Assembly: GCA_964530325.1 (NCBI GenBank)
Contig: CAZHAX010000012.1
Coordinates: 1-64,000 of the forward strand
DNA: 64,000 nucleotides
DNA from: CAZHAX01 sp964530325
GTDB taxonomy: Bacteria; Chloroflexota; Anaerolineae; B4-G1
Reading direction: 5' to 3'
The notes under the pieces are model-generated. The model worked only from the letters and a program-made list of their open reading frames with translations. It did not search any database and was not told the DNA's origin. The position numbers were made by a program, and so were the translations under genes. Every line of letters starts with the position of its first letter. Position 1 is the first letter of the stretch. Below are positions 49,004 through 57,302 of the stretch, piece by piece.

Positions 49004-50434
49004 TCAGGGGACGAACGGGGTGTACGTCTCCGCGAGCGACGTGGCGACGGAGGCGATCAAGCCGGGAAAAGCGCTCACGACGAGCGTTACGACGATCATC
49101 GCGCCGAGCACGGCGGCAGTTGACACACCCTCGGAGCCTCCCATCGCCGATACTGGGCGATCCTTGGGCGAGGCCGGCCGTCTTAGGAGAATAGCCAGCA
49201 CTCTCCACACTCCCCACACAACGCCTGTCCCGCCCAAGACCAGCGCAACCGCAACGCCGGGCCGGGAACCGGCCAGCGCCTGGCAGAGTGTCCAGCGCGC
49301 TACAAATCCCGCGCCGACTGGTGTGCCGGCCAGAGATACGGCGCCGAGCACGAGCGCCGCCGAGCTCCACGGAGCCCTCCAGGCAAGGCCGCTCAACTTC
49401 TCTAGCTCCCGATCGCCTCCTGTCCGAGCCTGGAGGCCGCTAACCCCCGCTCCCATCAGGGCCAGGCCGAAGGGGCGGACCAAGAGGGAAAACAGAGCCA
49501 CCGCCAGCCCCAGGCTGCTGTTCAACTGCAGCGCGATCAGCGTGGCGCCGGCATCGACCATGGCAGCATAGGCCATCAATCGACCGAGGCGGGGCTGGAC
49601 AGGCGCGAGTAGCCCTCCCACCAGGACCAGCCCTGTGCCGGCGGCGAGCAGGACTGGGCCAAACAGCGGCTGATCGGATAGCCACGAGTAGGACTGCAGG
49701 AAGTCAAGCAGCAGGAACCAGACGGCGCCGTTGCCCACCGTGAGGACGAAGGCTGCTGCCAATGGGAGACCGTCGTTGCCGACGGAGCGGACCCAGTTGT
49801 GGAACGGTGCAACGCCGAGCAGCAGAGCGAACGAGACCGAGAGCAGCACGGATGCGGCTGTCAGCAGCCCCGTGTCGTCCGGCGTCATGGCGTACCGTTC
49901 GAGCAGCCAGTGCGTGACCAACAGGCCCGGCAGGGCGAGGATTGTGAAGGTGAGGTAGCGTACCGCTCCGCGACTGGGCCCTGCCCCCTCTTCCTGGAGC
50001 ATGAAGACAGCAAGGCCGGCGCCGATGCCTATGAACAGTACCCCGTACACGAACGGATTGATCAGCAATGCACCGCTCAGAAGGCTGAGCAGGCCCAGCC
50101 CCACGGGGAACAACAGTGAGCGTGGTGAGAAGCGCCAGCCCAGCAGGAACAACGCGGAGGCGGTCAGGAAAAGCAGGGCCACCGCGACGCGGTCTCCCGG
50201 CTCCAGGACGAGCTCCCGGCCCAGGAGCGTAACCTCCTCGCCCATAGCGATCTCGCCTGCCCCCCACAGCGAGACGGGCTGGTCCAGCGGCAGTGTGATC
50301 ACGGCGATACCCAGCAGGAGCGAGGTTCCTGCTGCGAGCAGAGCTGCCACGGAGGGCATCCATCTGAGGACGAGGTAGACGATGCCGGCCATCAGCAGAG
50401 GCGCGGAAAGCAGAAGAAGCGACCCCGTTATCAT
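49004..50434 (-). CDS. Proton-antiporter-like membrane protein (NuoN/HyfF type), key lysine lost
   Basis: 476 residues with about thirteen hydrophobic segments. The block LLLGVAPFHNW (204-214) and DGLPLAAAFVLTVGNGAVWF correspond to the central proton-channel part of NuoL/M/N and HyfB/F subunits, which couple electron transfer to ion pumping. The Lys that precedes PFH in active subunits (around 205) is Leu here, and I see no counterpart to the conserved Glu of helix 5 (VLFIGIGAGLAVFML). It overlaps the preceding gene by 4 bp and is the last of three membrane genes. It is probably a complex-I/hydrogenase-4-related membrane subunit with altered or no proton channel. Confidence 0.65.
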   Translation of the reverse strand: MITGSLLLLSAPLLMAGIVYLVLRWMPSVAALLAAGTSLLLGIAVITLPLDQPVSLWGAGEIAMGEEVTLLGRELVLEPGDRVAVALLFLTASALFLLGWRFSPRSLLFPVGLGLLSLLSGALLINPFVYGVLFIGIGAGLAVFMLQEEGAGPSRGAVRYLTFTILALPGLLVTHWLLERYAMTPDDTGLLTAASVLLSVSFALLLGVAPFHNWVRSVGNDGLPLAAAFVLTVGNGAVWFLLLDFLQSYSWLSDQPLFGPVLLAAGTGLVLVGGLLAPVQPRLGRLMAYAAMVDAGATLIALQLNSSLGLAVALFSLLVRPFGLALMGAGVSGLQARTGGDRELEKLSGLAWRAPWSSAALVLGAVSLAGTPVGAGFVARWTLCQALAGSRPGVAVALVLGGTGVVWGVWRVLAILLRRPASPKDRPVSAMGGSEGVSTAAVLGAMIVVTLVVSAFPGLIASVATSLAETYTPFVP

Positions 50435-51075
50435 GCCGCCCCTCCCTCCATTCCCTCCGCCGCCTGGGCGCTCCTCAGATAGGCCGTGGCCAGTGCGATC
50501 ATGAAGCCCACTGCTCCAACCAACCCAGCCACGGCCAGGCTTGGTTCCAGTCCCACGTAGAAGAGATCGAATCCCGCCAGCGTGGTCAGCAGGCCGAGCC
50601 CAACTTCAAACGGATTCTCGTTTAGACTGACGATAAGCAGCCCCAATCCGGCGAGCAGGTAGCAGGCGAGGGTGATCTCCGCAGGCACCTCAGGAAGCGG
50701 GAGGCGCAGCGCTGCTCCATAGGCCAGGACGAAGACGAGGACCGCCGATAGGAGGTAGAACCAGCCCTTGGCCGAAAGGACCTCGCCGCGCCATGGCCTA
50801 TCGCCCCGGGACCGGGATGAGGACACGGGCGGCCCAGGGCTACCGACACGCCTCTCTGTAACATAGAAAACGGCGCAGATTAGCCAGCCCGTCAGGCCCT
50901 TCACTGCGGCCAGTTCCACTCGGATGATACGCGTCAGGAGCAGAACGACCAGGAGGTACTGAATGGCAAGAGCCAGCACCTTCAGCCGCCACTTCCTGGC
51001 AACGACGAGTATGGCGCCGGTAGCGACCAAACTGCCTAGAGATAGGGTTGCCAGCAGATCTCCGATTTGCCCCAT
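50431..51075 (-). CDS. HyfE/NuoK-like small membrane subunit
   Basis: 214 residues with about six hydrophobic segments, close to the 216 residues of HyfE. TGAILVVARKWRLKVLALAI near the N-terminus and LIVSLNENPFEVGLGLLTTL near the C-terminus (a Glu-containing helix) recall HyfE/NuoK. A basic cytoplasmic loop (SSSRSRGDRPWRGE) splits the helices. Gene order large-small-large is like hyfB-hyfE-hyfF. It overlaps the next gene by 4 bp. Confidence 0.6.
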   Translation of the reverse strand: MGQIGDLLATLSLGSLVATGAILVVARKWRLKVLALAIQYLLVVLLLTRIIRVELAAVKGLTGWLICAVFYVTERRVGSPGPPVSSSRSRGDRPWRGEVLSAKGWFYLLSAVLVFVLAYGAALRLPLPEVPAEITLACYLLAGLGLLIVSLNENPFEVGLGLLTTLAGFDLFYVGLEPSLAVAGLVGAVGFMIALATAYLRSAQAAEGMEGGAA

Positions 51076-51098
51076 CAGATCCGTCTTCGACCTTCCGC

Positions 51099-52715
51099 TC
51101 AGCTACTCCAAACGAGGGCAGCTACCAACAGCAGCAATACCGACCAAAGGAGCGCGCCTGCTCCGGTCACCAGTTCCTCGACCGTCTGCAGCGCTTCCAG
51201 TGCACGCTCCAGTGCTCCCAATGCGCCCTCGTACAGCCACTCCAGGCGCAGCAGGTCGCGAGCCGCCCCGATCACAAGATCCATCCTCGTCCGCAGCGCC
51301 GGATCCTGCCAGGCGATCGCAGCTCCTGCGGCAAGGGAGGCCAGCCATAGCAGCCACCCGGGCCACCCGGGCAGGCCCAGGAGCTCCAGCAGACCCTCAG
51401 GCGCGGCCGCGGCAGGAGCGAGTAGCGGCGGGTATAGGCCGGCAACTACGAGGAGCAGGGCCGGGAGGCCCAGGCCGAGATAGCGCGCGACGGCTGTCCA
51501 GCGACGCGGGGTTTCCGAGATGGGGCGTTCACGCCACCAGCGAACAAGCGCGGCAACGAGGAAAGCAGTGCCCACAAACAGAGCCAACGCCTCCAACAAG
51601 CTCCCCTCTGCTGCAGCCTGACGCATCAGTTGGGCCCCGGCGACGAAGCCGAGCGTAAGAGGGCCCCCCACCAGCGACAGGGAGGCTACCACCCCGGGAG
51701 CGATCCACCAGGCGGCCGTCTGGGCGGGACGCCGGCTGAGAGCCAACAGGGCCACGGCGAGTACCCAGGCCGGGGCGGCGGCTGCGAGAACCGCCAGTCC
51801 GCCTTCTCCAGCGAGCGCGGAGGCGAGCAGCACGCCGCCGCCCGCCGCCATGGCCAGCTCGCTCAGATTGCTGGCGGCCCTGCTCCTGGCCCAGGCCAGG
51901 AACCCCCCTACGGCAAGCGCGGCGGCGCCGAGCAGCCCTGCCCAGCCACCGCCGGGGACGGCTCCGCTGTCCGCCGCGGCCTGCAGCCAGACGCCCCACC
52001 CAAGAGCCGGTCCCAGGAATAGCGGGGCGGCCAGCGCGGCCGTGGCATCAAGCTGATCGGGCGCGGCCAAGTGTGCCGGGTACGTGTACAGCCGAAGTAG
52101 GCCCGATGCGAGGACCGCCAGTGGCCCGATGCCCCCGGCCGCCAGCGCAGCCCACTGCTGTCCTTCTGCGGCGCCAGGGCTAAGCAGCACCCCAGCCCAC
52201 AGAAGAGCGCTGGCCAGACCACCCAACACCAGCGTGCGAAGGGAGCTGGAGGGCGAGATACCAGCCGCAAGCTGTGCCGCACAGAGGATCGCGTCGTAGA
52301 GCGTCCAGCCCATCACGAGCACGAGCGGGTCACCGCCCCACAGGCTGACCAGGGTGGCGGGAAGGAGGCATAGCATCGCCGCGGCGAGCGACGGTGGCAG
52401 CTGCTCTGAGCGTGACAGGTGAACGAGCAGGGCGGCCAACGTGGCCAGCGCCACAGCAAGAGCAAGAAAGCCGGCTACGGGGTTGTACAGCAGATCGGGC
52501 GGGCTGCCGAGGAAGAACGATTCCTCTCCGGCCAAGGGAACTGAGAGCGCCGGCCGGGCGAATGCCAGGATCAGCGTGCAGAGAGTCGTCAGCGCGGCGG
52601 ACCCCAGCGCCAAGTACCCTGCGCTGGGCTTGGCCGCCGGAATGCGAGAGACAACCAGCACGCCAATGGCACCTGCTATCGGCAGGACAATAGCTAGAAT
52701 GAGGAGAACAGGCAT
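51099..52715 (-). CDS. Proton-antiporter-like membrane protein (HyfB/NuoL type)
   Basis: 538 residues from ATG 52715; about fourteen hydrophobic segments, very rich in Leu, Ala and Gly. YNPVAGFLALAVALATLAAL and SLWGGDPLVLVMGWTLYDAI match the layout of NuoL/NuoM helices 3 to 5, but the conserved helix-5 Glu is not in GWTLYDA, and GLLRLYTYPAHLAAP stands where KxPxxPxHxWLPxAH is expected. It starts a three-gene operon with no catalytic, Fe-S or quinone-binding partner nearby. Function unclear: an ion transporter, or an accessory module of a complex encoded elsewhere. Confidence 0.6.
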   Translation of the reverse strand: MPVLLILAIVLPIAGAIGVLVVSRIPAAKPSAGYLALGSAALTTLCTLILAFARPALSVPLAGEESFFLGSPPDLLYNPVAGFLALAVALATLAALLVHLSRSEQLPPSLAAAMLCLLPATLVSLWGGDPLVLVMGWTLYDAILCAAQLAAGISPSSSLRTLVLGGLASALLWAGVLLSPGAAEGQQWAALAAGGIGPLAVLASGLLRLYTYPAHLAAPDQLDATAALAAPLFLGPALGWGVWLQAAADSGAVPGGGWAGLLGAAALAVGGFLAWARSRAASNLSELAMAAGGGVLLASALAGEGGLAVLAAAAPAWVLAVALLALSRRPAQTAAWWIAPGVVASLSLVGGPLTLGFVAGAQLMRQAAAEGSLLEALALFVGTAFLVAALVRWWRERPISETPRRWTAVARYLGLGLPALLLVVAGLYPPLLAPAAAAPEGLLELLGLPGWPGWLLWLASLAAGAAIAWQDPALRTRMDLVIGAARDLLRLEWLYEGALGALERALEALQTVEELVTGAGALLWSVLLLLVAALVWSS

Positions 52716-52753
52716 GATAGTCGCGTGCTGGCCAGGCCCCAGCACGCCGGGCT

Positions 52754-52782
52754 ATTCTAGCATACAAGGTAGGAGATAGCAA
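52754..52782 (-). promoter_or_regulatory. Promoter of the three-gene membrane module
   Basis: Minus strand TTGCTA (52782-52777), 17-bp spacer, TAGAAT (52759-52754). Confidence 0.65.
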
Positions 52783-52813
52783 CCAGGGGGGCGACCGGCT
52801 CGATCGACAGAGC

Positions 52814-52840
52814 GAGGCGCCGCCTCGTCGGCGGCGCCTC
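52814..52840. repeat. Perfect inverted repeat downstream of rpoD
   Basis: GAGGCGCCGCC (52814-52824), a 5-nt loop, and GGCGGCGCCTC (52830-52840) form an 11-bp GC-rich hairpin 40 bp after the rpoD stop. There is no T run on either side, so it is a possible RNA 3' end stabiliser or Rho-assisted terminator rather than a classic intrinsic one. Confidence 0.6.
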
Positions 52841-52879
52841 GACAGCGAAGAAGCCAGTGCCAGGAAGCGACGTGTGTTG

Positions 52880-54076
52880 CTAGCGCTCTAGATAGTCCCG
52901 CAGCCTGCGGGCGTGTGTGGGGTGGCGCAGCCGACTGAGCGCCTGGGCTTCGATCTGCCGCACGCGCTCGCGCGTCACACCCAGCTTGCGCCCCACCTCT
53001 TCCAGCGTGTAGGTCTCGCCATCAACGAGGCCATAGCGCAACTGCAGAATACGGACCTCGCGTGGCGGCAGCTCTTGCAGGATATCCTTGAGCATCTCCT
53101 GCAGCATAGCCGAGCTCACAGCGTCGTCCGGAGCGGGGCATTCCTCGTCCTCTATGAAGTCGCCCAGCTCGCTCTCGCCCTCGTCGTCGGTGGGCATCTC
53201 CAGCGACAGGGGCCGGCGCGCCACGCGGAGCATCTCCTCGGCCTTGCGAGTGGGGATATCGAGCGAGTTAGCCAGCTCCTCGGAGGTTGGCTCCCTGCCC
53301 AACTCCTGGGTGAGCCTGTGCGACGTACGCAGGAGCTTGTTGATCTGATCGCCCATGTGCACCGGCACTCTAATCGTCCGGCTCTGGTCAGCGATCGCCC
53401 GGGTGACCGCCTGGCGGATCCACCACGTCGCGTACGTGGAGAACTTGTGCCCCCGCCGGTAGTCGAACTTGTTGGCCGCCCTGATCAGGCCGATGTTGCC
53501 CTCTTGGATCAGGTCGAGGAAGGGCACGCCACGGCCGATGTACTTCTTGGCGACACTGATCACCAGTCTGGAGTTGGCTCTGATAAGGTGCTCCCGAGCT
53601 GCCTTGCCGTCCCTGGCCGTCCTGCCCAGCCGCTCGTGGGTGCGGGGTTTGAGGCCGTCTCTGGTGAGCTTGCCCTCGGCTATCTCTCCGGCCTCCATGC
53701 GCTCGGCCAGCATAACCTCTTCCTCGGCCGTCAGAAGTGGCACCCGGCCGACTTCCTTGAGGTAGAGCCCGATCGTATCGTCTATCTCGATCGTGTCGAA
53801 GTAGGCCTCCTGCTCCGTACTGGCAGGCTCCCCTTCGCCGGGGCCTGTCCCGTCTTCGCCTTCCTCCTCGTCTGGCCCCTTGATCTCGATGCCCGCCTCC
53901 ATGAGGCGGGCCATGATCCGGTCCAGCCCGTCAAGGTCCTCCTCCACCTGGGGGAAGACGGCAAGGATGTCCTCATAGGTGACGTACCCCTGCTCGCTTC
54001 CTTTGGCGAGGAGGAGTTCTTCACCTTCGAGGCCTTCTTCAGTCTCGTCCAGTTTGCTCTCGCGGTCCAAGCCCAT
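52880..54076 (-). CDS. rpoD: Primary sigma factor RpoD (sigma-70/sigma-A)
   Basis: 398 residues. Region 1.1 (about 1-75) has GYVTYEDILAVFPQVEEDLD and an acidic linker. Region 1.2 is DTIGLYLKEVGRVPLLTAEE; region 2 has LIRANSRLVISVAKKYIGRG, DLIQEGNIGLIRAANKFDYR and KFSTYATWWIRQAVTRAIAD (-10 recognition); region 3 TQELGREPTSEELA; region 4.2 TLEEVGRKLGVTRERVRQIE (-35 recognition). All key residues are standard, which fits the plain TTGnnn/TAnnnT promoters of this window. The short region between 1.2 and 2.1 is like that of Gram-positive sigma-A. It is a single gene with its own near-consensus promoter. Confidence 0.97.
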   Translation of the reverse strand: MGLDRESKLDETEEGLEGEELLLAKGSEQGYVTYEDILAVFPQVEEDLDGLDRIMARLMEAGIEIKGPDEEEGEDGTGPGEGEPASTEQEAYFDTIEIDDTIGLYLKEVGRVPLLTAEEEVMLAERMEAGEIAEGKLTRDGLKPRTHERLGRTARDGKAAREHLIRANSRLVISVAKKYIGRGVPFLDLIQEGNIGLIRAANKFDYRRGHKFSTYATWWIRQAVTRAIADQSRTIRVPVHMGDQINKLLRTSHRLTQELGREPTSEELANSLDIPTRKAEEMLRVARRPLSLEMPTDDEGESELGDFIEDEECPAPDDAVSSAMLQEMLKDILQELPPREVRILQLRYGLVDGETYTLEEVGRKLGVTRERVRQIEAQALSRLRHPTHARRLRDYLER

Positions 54077-54183
54077 CTTGTTGATTCGCCATCAGAAAGA
54101 GCACGATGCTTGACGACTAGACGTCAGGCATGTGCTCCCGCACTCGACACGATAGCGTTGTCTGGCCGCCGCTACCAAAGATT

Positions 54184-54213
54184 ACTATACCACAAATGAA
54201 TGACGATTGTCAA
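54184..54213 (-). promoter_or_regulatory. Promoter of rpoD
   Basis: Minus strand TTGACA (54213-54208), 18-bp spacer, TATAGT (54189-54184). The leader is about 100 nt. The rest of the 351-bp gap 54077-54427 holds the divergent rseP-like promoter and its leader hairpin. Confidence 0.7.
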
Positions 54214-54309
54214 CCCCCCGTCTGGGCCTGTCGGCTGAAGCCGGAAAACGAGCCCTATTCAGCGGGCGCCTGCGGCTTGGGCTCGCTATGCCGCGAGGCG
54301 CGCGGATTG

Positions 54310-54338
54310 TTGCGAGTTTGTGTTCGGCGGAGTATAAT
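54310..54338 (+). promoter_or_regulatory. Promoter of the site-2-protease operon
   Basis: TTGCGA (54310-54315), 17-bp spacer, TATAAT (54333-54338). Confidence 0.7.
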
Positions 54339-54365
54339 ATCGCAAACGAAGGCCGCCTGCTTGAG

Positions 54366-54413
54366 ATGGGCTGGCAGCAGGAGGAGGCGGGCGTTCTGAA
54401 CGCCCGCCTTTGA
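54366..54413 (+). promoter_or_regulatory. Leader mini-ORF with hairpin before the site-2 protease
   Basis: A 15-codon frame (MGWQQEEAGVLNARL, ATG 54366, stop ending 54413) lies in the leader. An 11-bp stem, AGGCGGGCGTT (54385-54395) with AACGCCCGCCT (54399-54409), forms inside its second half, ending 18 bp before ATG 54428. It could act as an attenuator or block the ribosome site of the protease; neither is proven. Confidence 0.4.
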
Positions 54414-54427
54414 GTGAGAGTGACACA

Positions 54428-55765
54428 ATGGACTGGGCGAACATAGTCTTCTGGATGGCCGGCACGCTTGTCGCGGTGCTGGGGCCGATGATCCTGATCC
54501 ACGAGCTGGGCCATTTCATCTCAGCGAAGCTGGCGGGGGTGAGGGTGGAGGAGTTTGGGATCGGGTTCCCGCCACGTCTGGCCGGTCTGTGGCGCGGCAA
54601 GGGAAGCGTCGTCATCGGGTCGACCAAACTGGTGATTCCGCGGGGGTTTCGCATAGATAATGGTGTCGACGTCGGGACACACGTGGACGCCGTCGCTCGG
54701 CGGAAAGATGACGGCTCCCTCGTGCTGCGCCAGCTCAAGGTGGCAGACCTGGAAACGCCGCAGGGCCGAGGTACGGCGGAAGGGCAGGATGAGGTTTCGG
54801 TCCGCGGCGAGGTGCGCGAACTGGAGCGGGGCACGCTGTATAGCCTCAACTGGCTGCCCGTAGGGGCGTTCGTGCGGATGACCGGCGAAGAGGACGCGTC
54901 GGACCCGCGCAGTCTGGCGGCCCAGCCCAAGCGGTGGCGAGTGGCTGTGCTGGCCTCGGGCGCCGCCCTCAACCTGGCCGTCGCCGTGGTGTTGCTGGCA
55001 GCGGCCTATGGCTCGGGATCTCCTCAAGGATGGGTGGTGCGGATAGTCGACGTGGACCCCGCGAGCGCCGCGCAGGAGGCCGGGCTTCAGGTGCATGACC
55101 TGATACTGGCCATCGACGGACGGAGCGCGTCCGGCGAGGAGGCAGGCGCCGGCCTTGATGCCGTCCACGAAGCGATCGTCGCCTCTCCTGACCAGGAGAT
55201 CGAGCTGACCATCCTGCGCGATGGGGACGAGACGGTGTTGGTGGCCTCGCCCCGGCGGGACGACGACCTGGGGGCCAAGCTAGGCATCACAATGAGCGCC
55301 TGGCCTGATCCGAACGCGATCAGGCGCCATGACTTCGGCGCGGCGATCTCCGCTGGGGTGTCCGACTTCGTGGAGATAATCGTGGCAACCCTGCGTCTGC
55401 CGGTCCAGGTGGTGAGCGGAGAGGTTAGCCCTGATGTAGCGCGGCCGTCCAGCATAGTTGGCATCAGCCAGGTGCTGGCCTTCTCGCTGCAGCAGAGCAT
55501 CGAGTGGGGTCTCCCGTTCCCTGTGCTGCAGACCGCCGCCTTTGTGAGCCTGGGGCTGGGACTGGCGAATCTGCTTCCGCTTCCGGCGCTGGATGGAGGC
55601 CGCATCCTCTTCGTGGTCATCGAGGCGGTCCGCGGGCGGCGCATGCTGCCCGAGCGGGAAGCCATGATCCATTTCGTGGGCATGATGATCCTGCTCACGC
55701 TGATGCTGTTCGTGGTGTTCCAGGACCTGATCAATCCCTTCTTGCCCTGGTCGATACTGGACTGA
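54428..55765 (+). CDS. RseP-like site-2 (M50) zinc metalloprotease
   Basis: 445 residues. Cleaves membrane-spanning substrates, such as anti-sigma factors, within the bilayer. HELGH (25-29) gives the zinc site; a C-terminal helix carries NLLPLPALDGG with the third ligand. One PDZ domain (about 203-275: VVRIVDVDPASAAQEAGLQV, LILAIDGRS) lies between. An insertion of about 85 residues (about 50-135) separates FGIGFPPRL from YSLNWLPVGAFVRM, which adjoin more closely in E. coli RseP. ATG 54428 gives MDWAN; upstream in-frame codons cross the leader hairpin. It heads a six-gene operon running to 59767. Confidence 0.93.
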   Translation: MDWANIVFWMAGTLVAVLGPMILIHELGHFISAKLAGVRVEEFGIGFPPRLAGLWRGKGSVVIGSTKLVIPRGFRIDNGVDVGTHVDAVARRKDDGSLVLRQLKVADLETPQGRGTAEGQDEVSVRGEVRELERGTLYSLNWLPVGAFVRMTGEEDASDPRSLAAQPKRWRVAVLASGAALNLAVAVVLLAAAYGSGSPQGWVVRIVDVDPASAAQEAGLQVHDLILAIDGRSASGEEAGAGLDAVHEAIVASPDQEIELTILRDGDETVLVASPRRDDDLGAKLGITMSAWPDPNAIRRHDFGAAISAGVSDFVEIIVATLRLPVQVVSGEVSPDVARPSSIVGISQVLAFSLQQSIEWGLPFPVLQTAAFVSLGLGLANLLPLPALDGGRILFVVIEAVRGRRMLPEREAMIHFVGMMILLTLMLFVVFQDLINPFLPWSILD

Positions 55766-55766
55766 G

Positions 55767-56717
55767 ATGCTGAATCCACTGGAAGAACTCGTCCAGTCAC
55801 TGCGGGAGGGTGACGCCATGCCGGAGCGGGCGTCGCTTTGTGAGTTCTCCTGCCTGGAGGCCGGCGACGCAGAACTGGTGCGGGAAGCGTGGCCATCGGT
55901 GCCGGTCGAGCGGCGGCAGATGCTGATGCGCTCGCTGGTGGACATGGCGGAGGCAGATTTCGAGCTGGATTTCGGGGCCGTCTTCCGGGTGGGTATTGAA
56001 GATCAGGACTGCGAGGTTCGCGTCGCGGCAGTGGAAGGGCTGTGGGAAGACGAGGACATTCGCCTGATACCGGTCCTCGCCGAGCGGCTGCTGGGCGACG
56101 AGGTGGCCCGCGTTCGCGAGGCCGCGGCAGTGTCGCTGGGCAGGTTTGTTCTTCTGGGTGAACTGGAGAAGATAAGACCGGAACCGAAGGCGCGGGCGTA
56201 CGAGGCCCTGCTGGCCAGCTGTGTAGATGGAGAGGAGAGCGTCGAGGTGCGGCGGCGGGCGCTGGAGTCGCTCTCGTACGTTTGTGAAGATGCGGTGGTC
56301 GACCTGGTCCTCGAAGCGTCGAAGGCCGGCGACGAGAAAACGCGCGTAAGCGCGGTCTTCTCGATGGGTCGCAGCGGCGACGCCCGTTGGGAGCGCGAGG
56401 TTCGCCGGGAGCTGTTCAGCCCCAATCCGGAAATGCGCTACGAGGCGGCCAGGGCCTGTGGCGAGCTCGAATTGCGGGACGCCGTGCCCGAGCTAGAGGA
56501 ACTGGTCGAGGATGCGGATGCAGAGGTCCACGAGGCGGCCCTGTGGGCCTTGGGCCAGATCGGCGGCGATCGGGCGAGGGCGATCCTGGAAAGGCTCTGC
56601 CGGTCCGGGGACGAAGCGACTCGGGAGGCCGCCACGGCGGCTCTCGAGGAGCTGGATTTCCTGCACGGTGATCTGGCCGACCTGATCGTCACCCTGACAG
56701 GCCATGCGGCCCTGTAG
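55767..56717 (+). CDS. HEAT-repeat protein
   Basis: 316 residues made of about eight alpha-helical repeats of roughly 30 residues, for example DCEVRVAAVEGLWEDEDIRL, VARVREAAAVSLGRFVLLGE, SVEVRRRALESLSYVCEDAV and DAEVHEAALWALGQIGGDRA. Arg-Ala-Ala and Ala-Leu-Gly spacing is typical of HEAT/PBS-lyase repeats, which form protein-binding scaffolds. No catalytic motif is present. It starts 1 bp after the protease stop, so translation is coupled and the two may work together. Confidence 0.85.
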   Translation: MLNPLEELVQSLREGDAMPERASLCEFSCLEAGDAELVREAWPSVPVERRQMLMRSLVDMAEADFELDFGAVFRVGIEDQDCEVRVAAVEGLWEDEDIRLIPVLAERLLGDEVARVREAAAVSLGRFVLLGELEKIRPEPKARAYEALLASCVDGEESVEVRRRALESLSYVCEDAVVDLVLEASKAGDEKTRVSAVFSMGRSGDARWEREVRRELFSPNPEMRYEAARACGELELRDAVPELEELVEDADAEVHEAALWALGQIGGDRARAILERLCRSGDEATREAATAALEELDFLHGDLADLIVTLTGHAAL

Positions 56718-56768
56718 GACTCACGCAGCGGCTGGCTTGGCCACGTTCTTCTAGCTGCGGCGGGCGAT

Positions 56769-57302
56769 ATGGAGAACACCGTCGTCTTCGACGTGGAAAC
56801 GCAGCGCACAGCTGATGAGGTCGGCGGGTGGGACCGCATCCGCGACATGGGGCTTGCGGTCGCAGTAGCCTTCTCATCGGCGAGTGATTCGTACTCCAGC
56901 TATACCGAGCGCGAAGCGGACCAGCTGGTAGCAGCACTGATGCAGGCGGACCTGGTGGTGGGCTACAATGTCTACCGCTTCGATTACGAAGTGCTCTCAG
57001 CCTACACTGAAGAGCAGCTCTCTGACCTGCCGACGGTAGACATGCTGCGCGACCTGCACCTGGCGCTGGGATGGCGTCCCAGGCTGGATAACGTGGCGAC
57101 GACCACCTTGGGAGAGAGCAAGAGTGGCGACGGACTCCAGGCGGTGGAGTGGTTTCGCCGAGGCGAGGTCGATAGAGTGATCGAGTACTGCCGCAGGGAC
57201 GTGGAAGTGACGTGGCGGCTGTACGACTTCGGGAGGCGGAAGGGCTACGTCTCCTGCCGTGATCGGCGCTGGAGGGAGCGCCAGGTGCCGGTACGGTGGT
57301 AG
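56769..57302 (+). CDS. DEDDy-type 3'-5' exonuclease-like protein
   Basis: 177 residues. RNase H-fold exonuclease motifs: I, VVFDVETQ (Asp, Glu); II, VVGYNVYRFDYEVL (Asp); III, EYCRRDVEVT, where Tyr lies four residues before the Asp, the DEDDy pattern of DNA-polymerase proofreading domains and family-B relatives. There is no polymerase or helicase domain, so it stands alone. Likely trims DNA or RNA 3' ends. The gene is 51 bp after the HEAT-repeat gene and overlaps the radical-SAM gene by 7 bp. Confidence 0.8.
   Translation: MENTVVFDVETQRTADEVGGWDRIRDMGLAVAVAFSSASDSYSSYTEREADQLVAALMQADLVVGYNVYRFDYEVLSAYTEEQLSDLPTVDMLRDLHLALGWRPRLDNVATTTLGESKSGDGLQAVEWFRRGEVDRVIEYCRRDVEVTWRLYDFGRRKGYVSCRDRRWRERQVPVRW

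Noticed and set aside
52913..54199. 428-codon open frame on the plus strand
   Set aside because: Antisense to rpoD and crosses the rpoD promoter.
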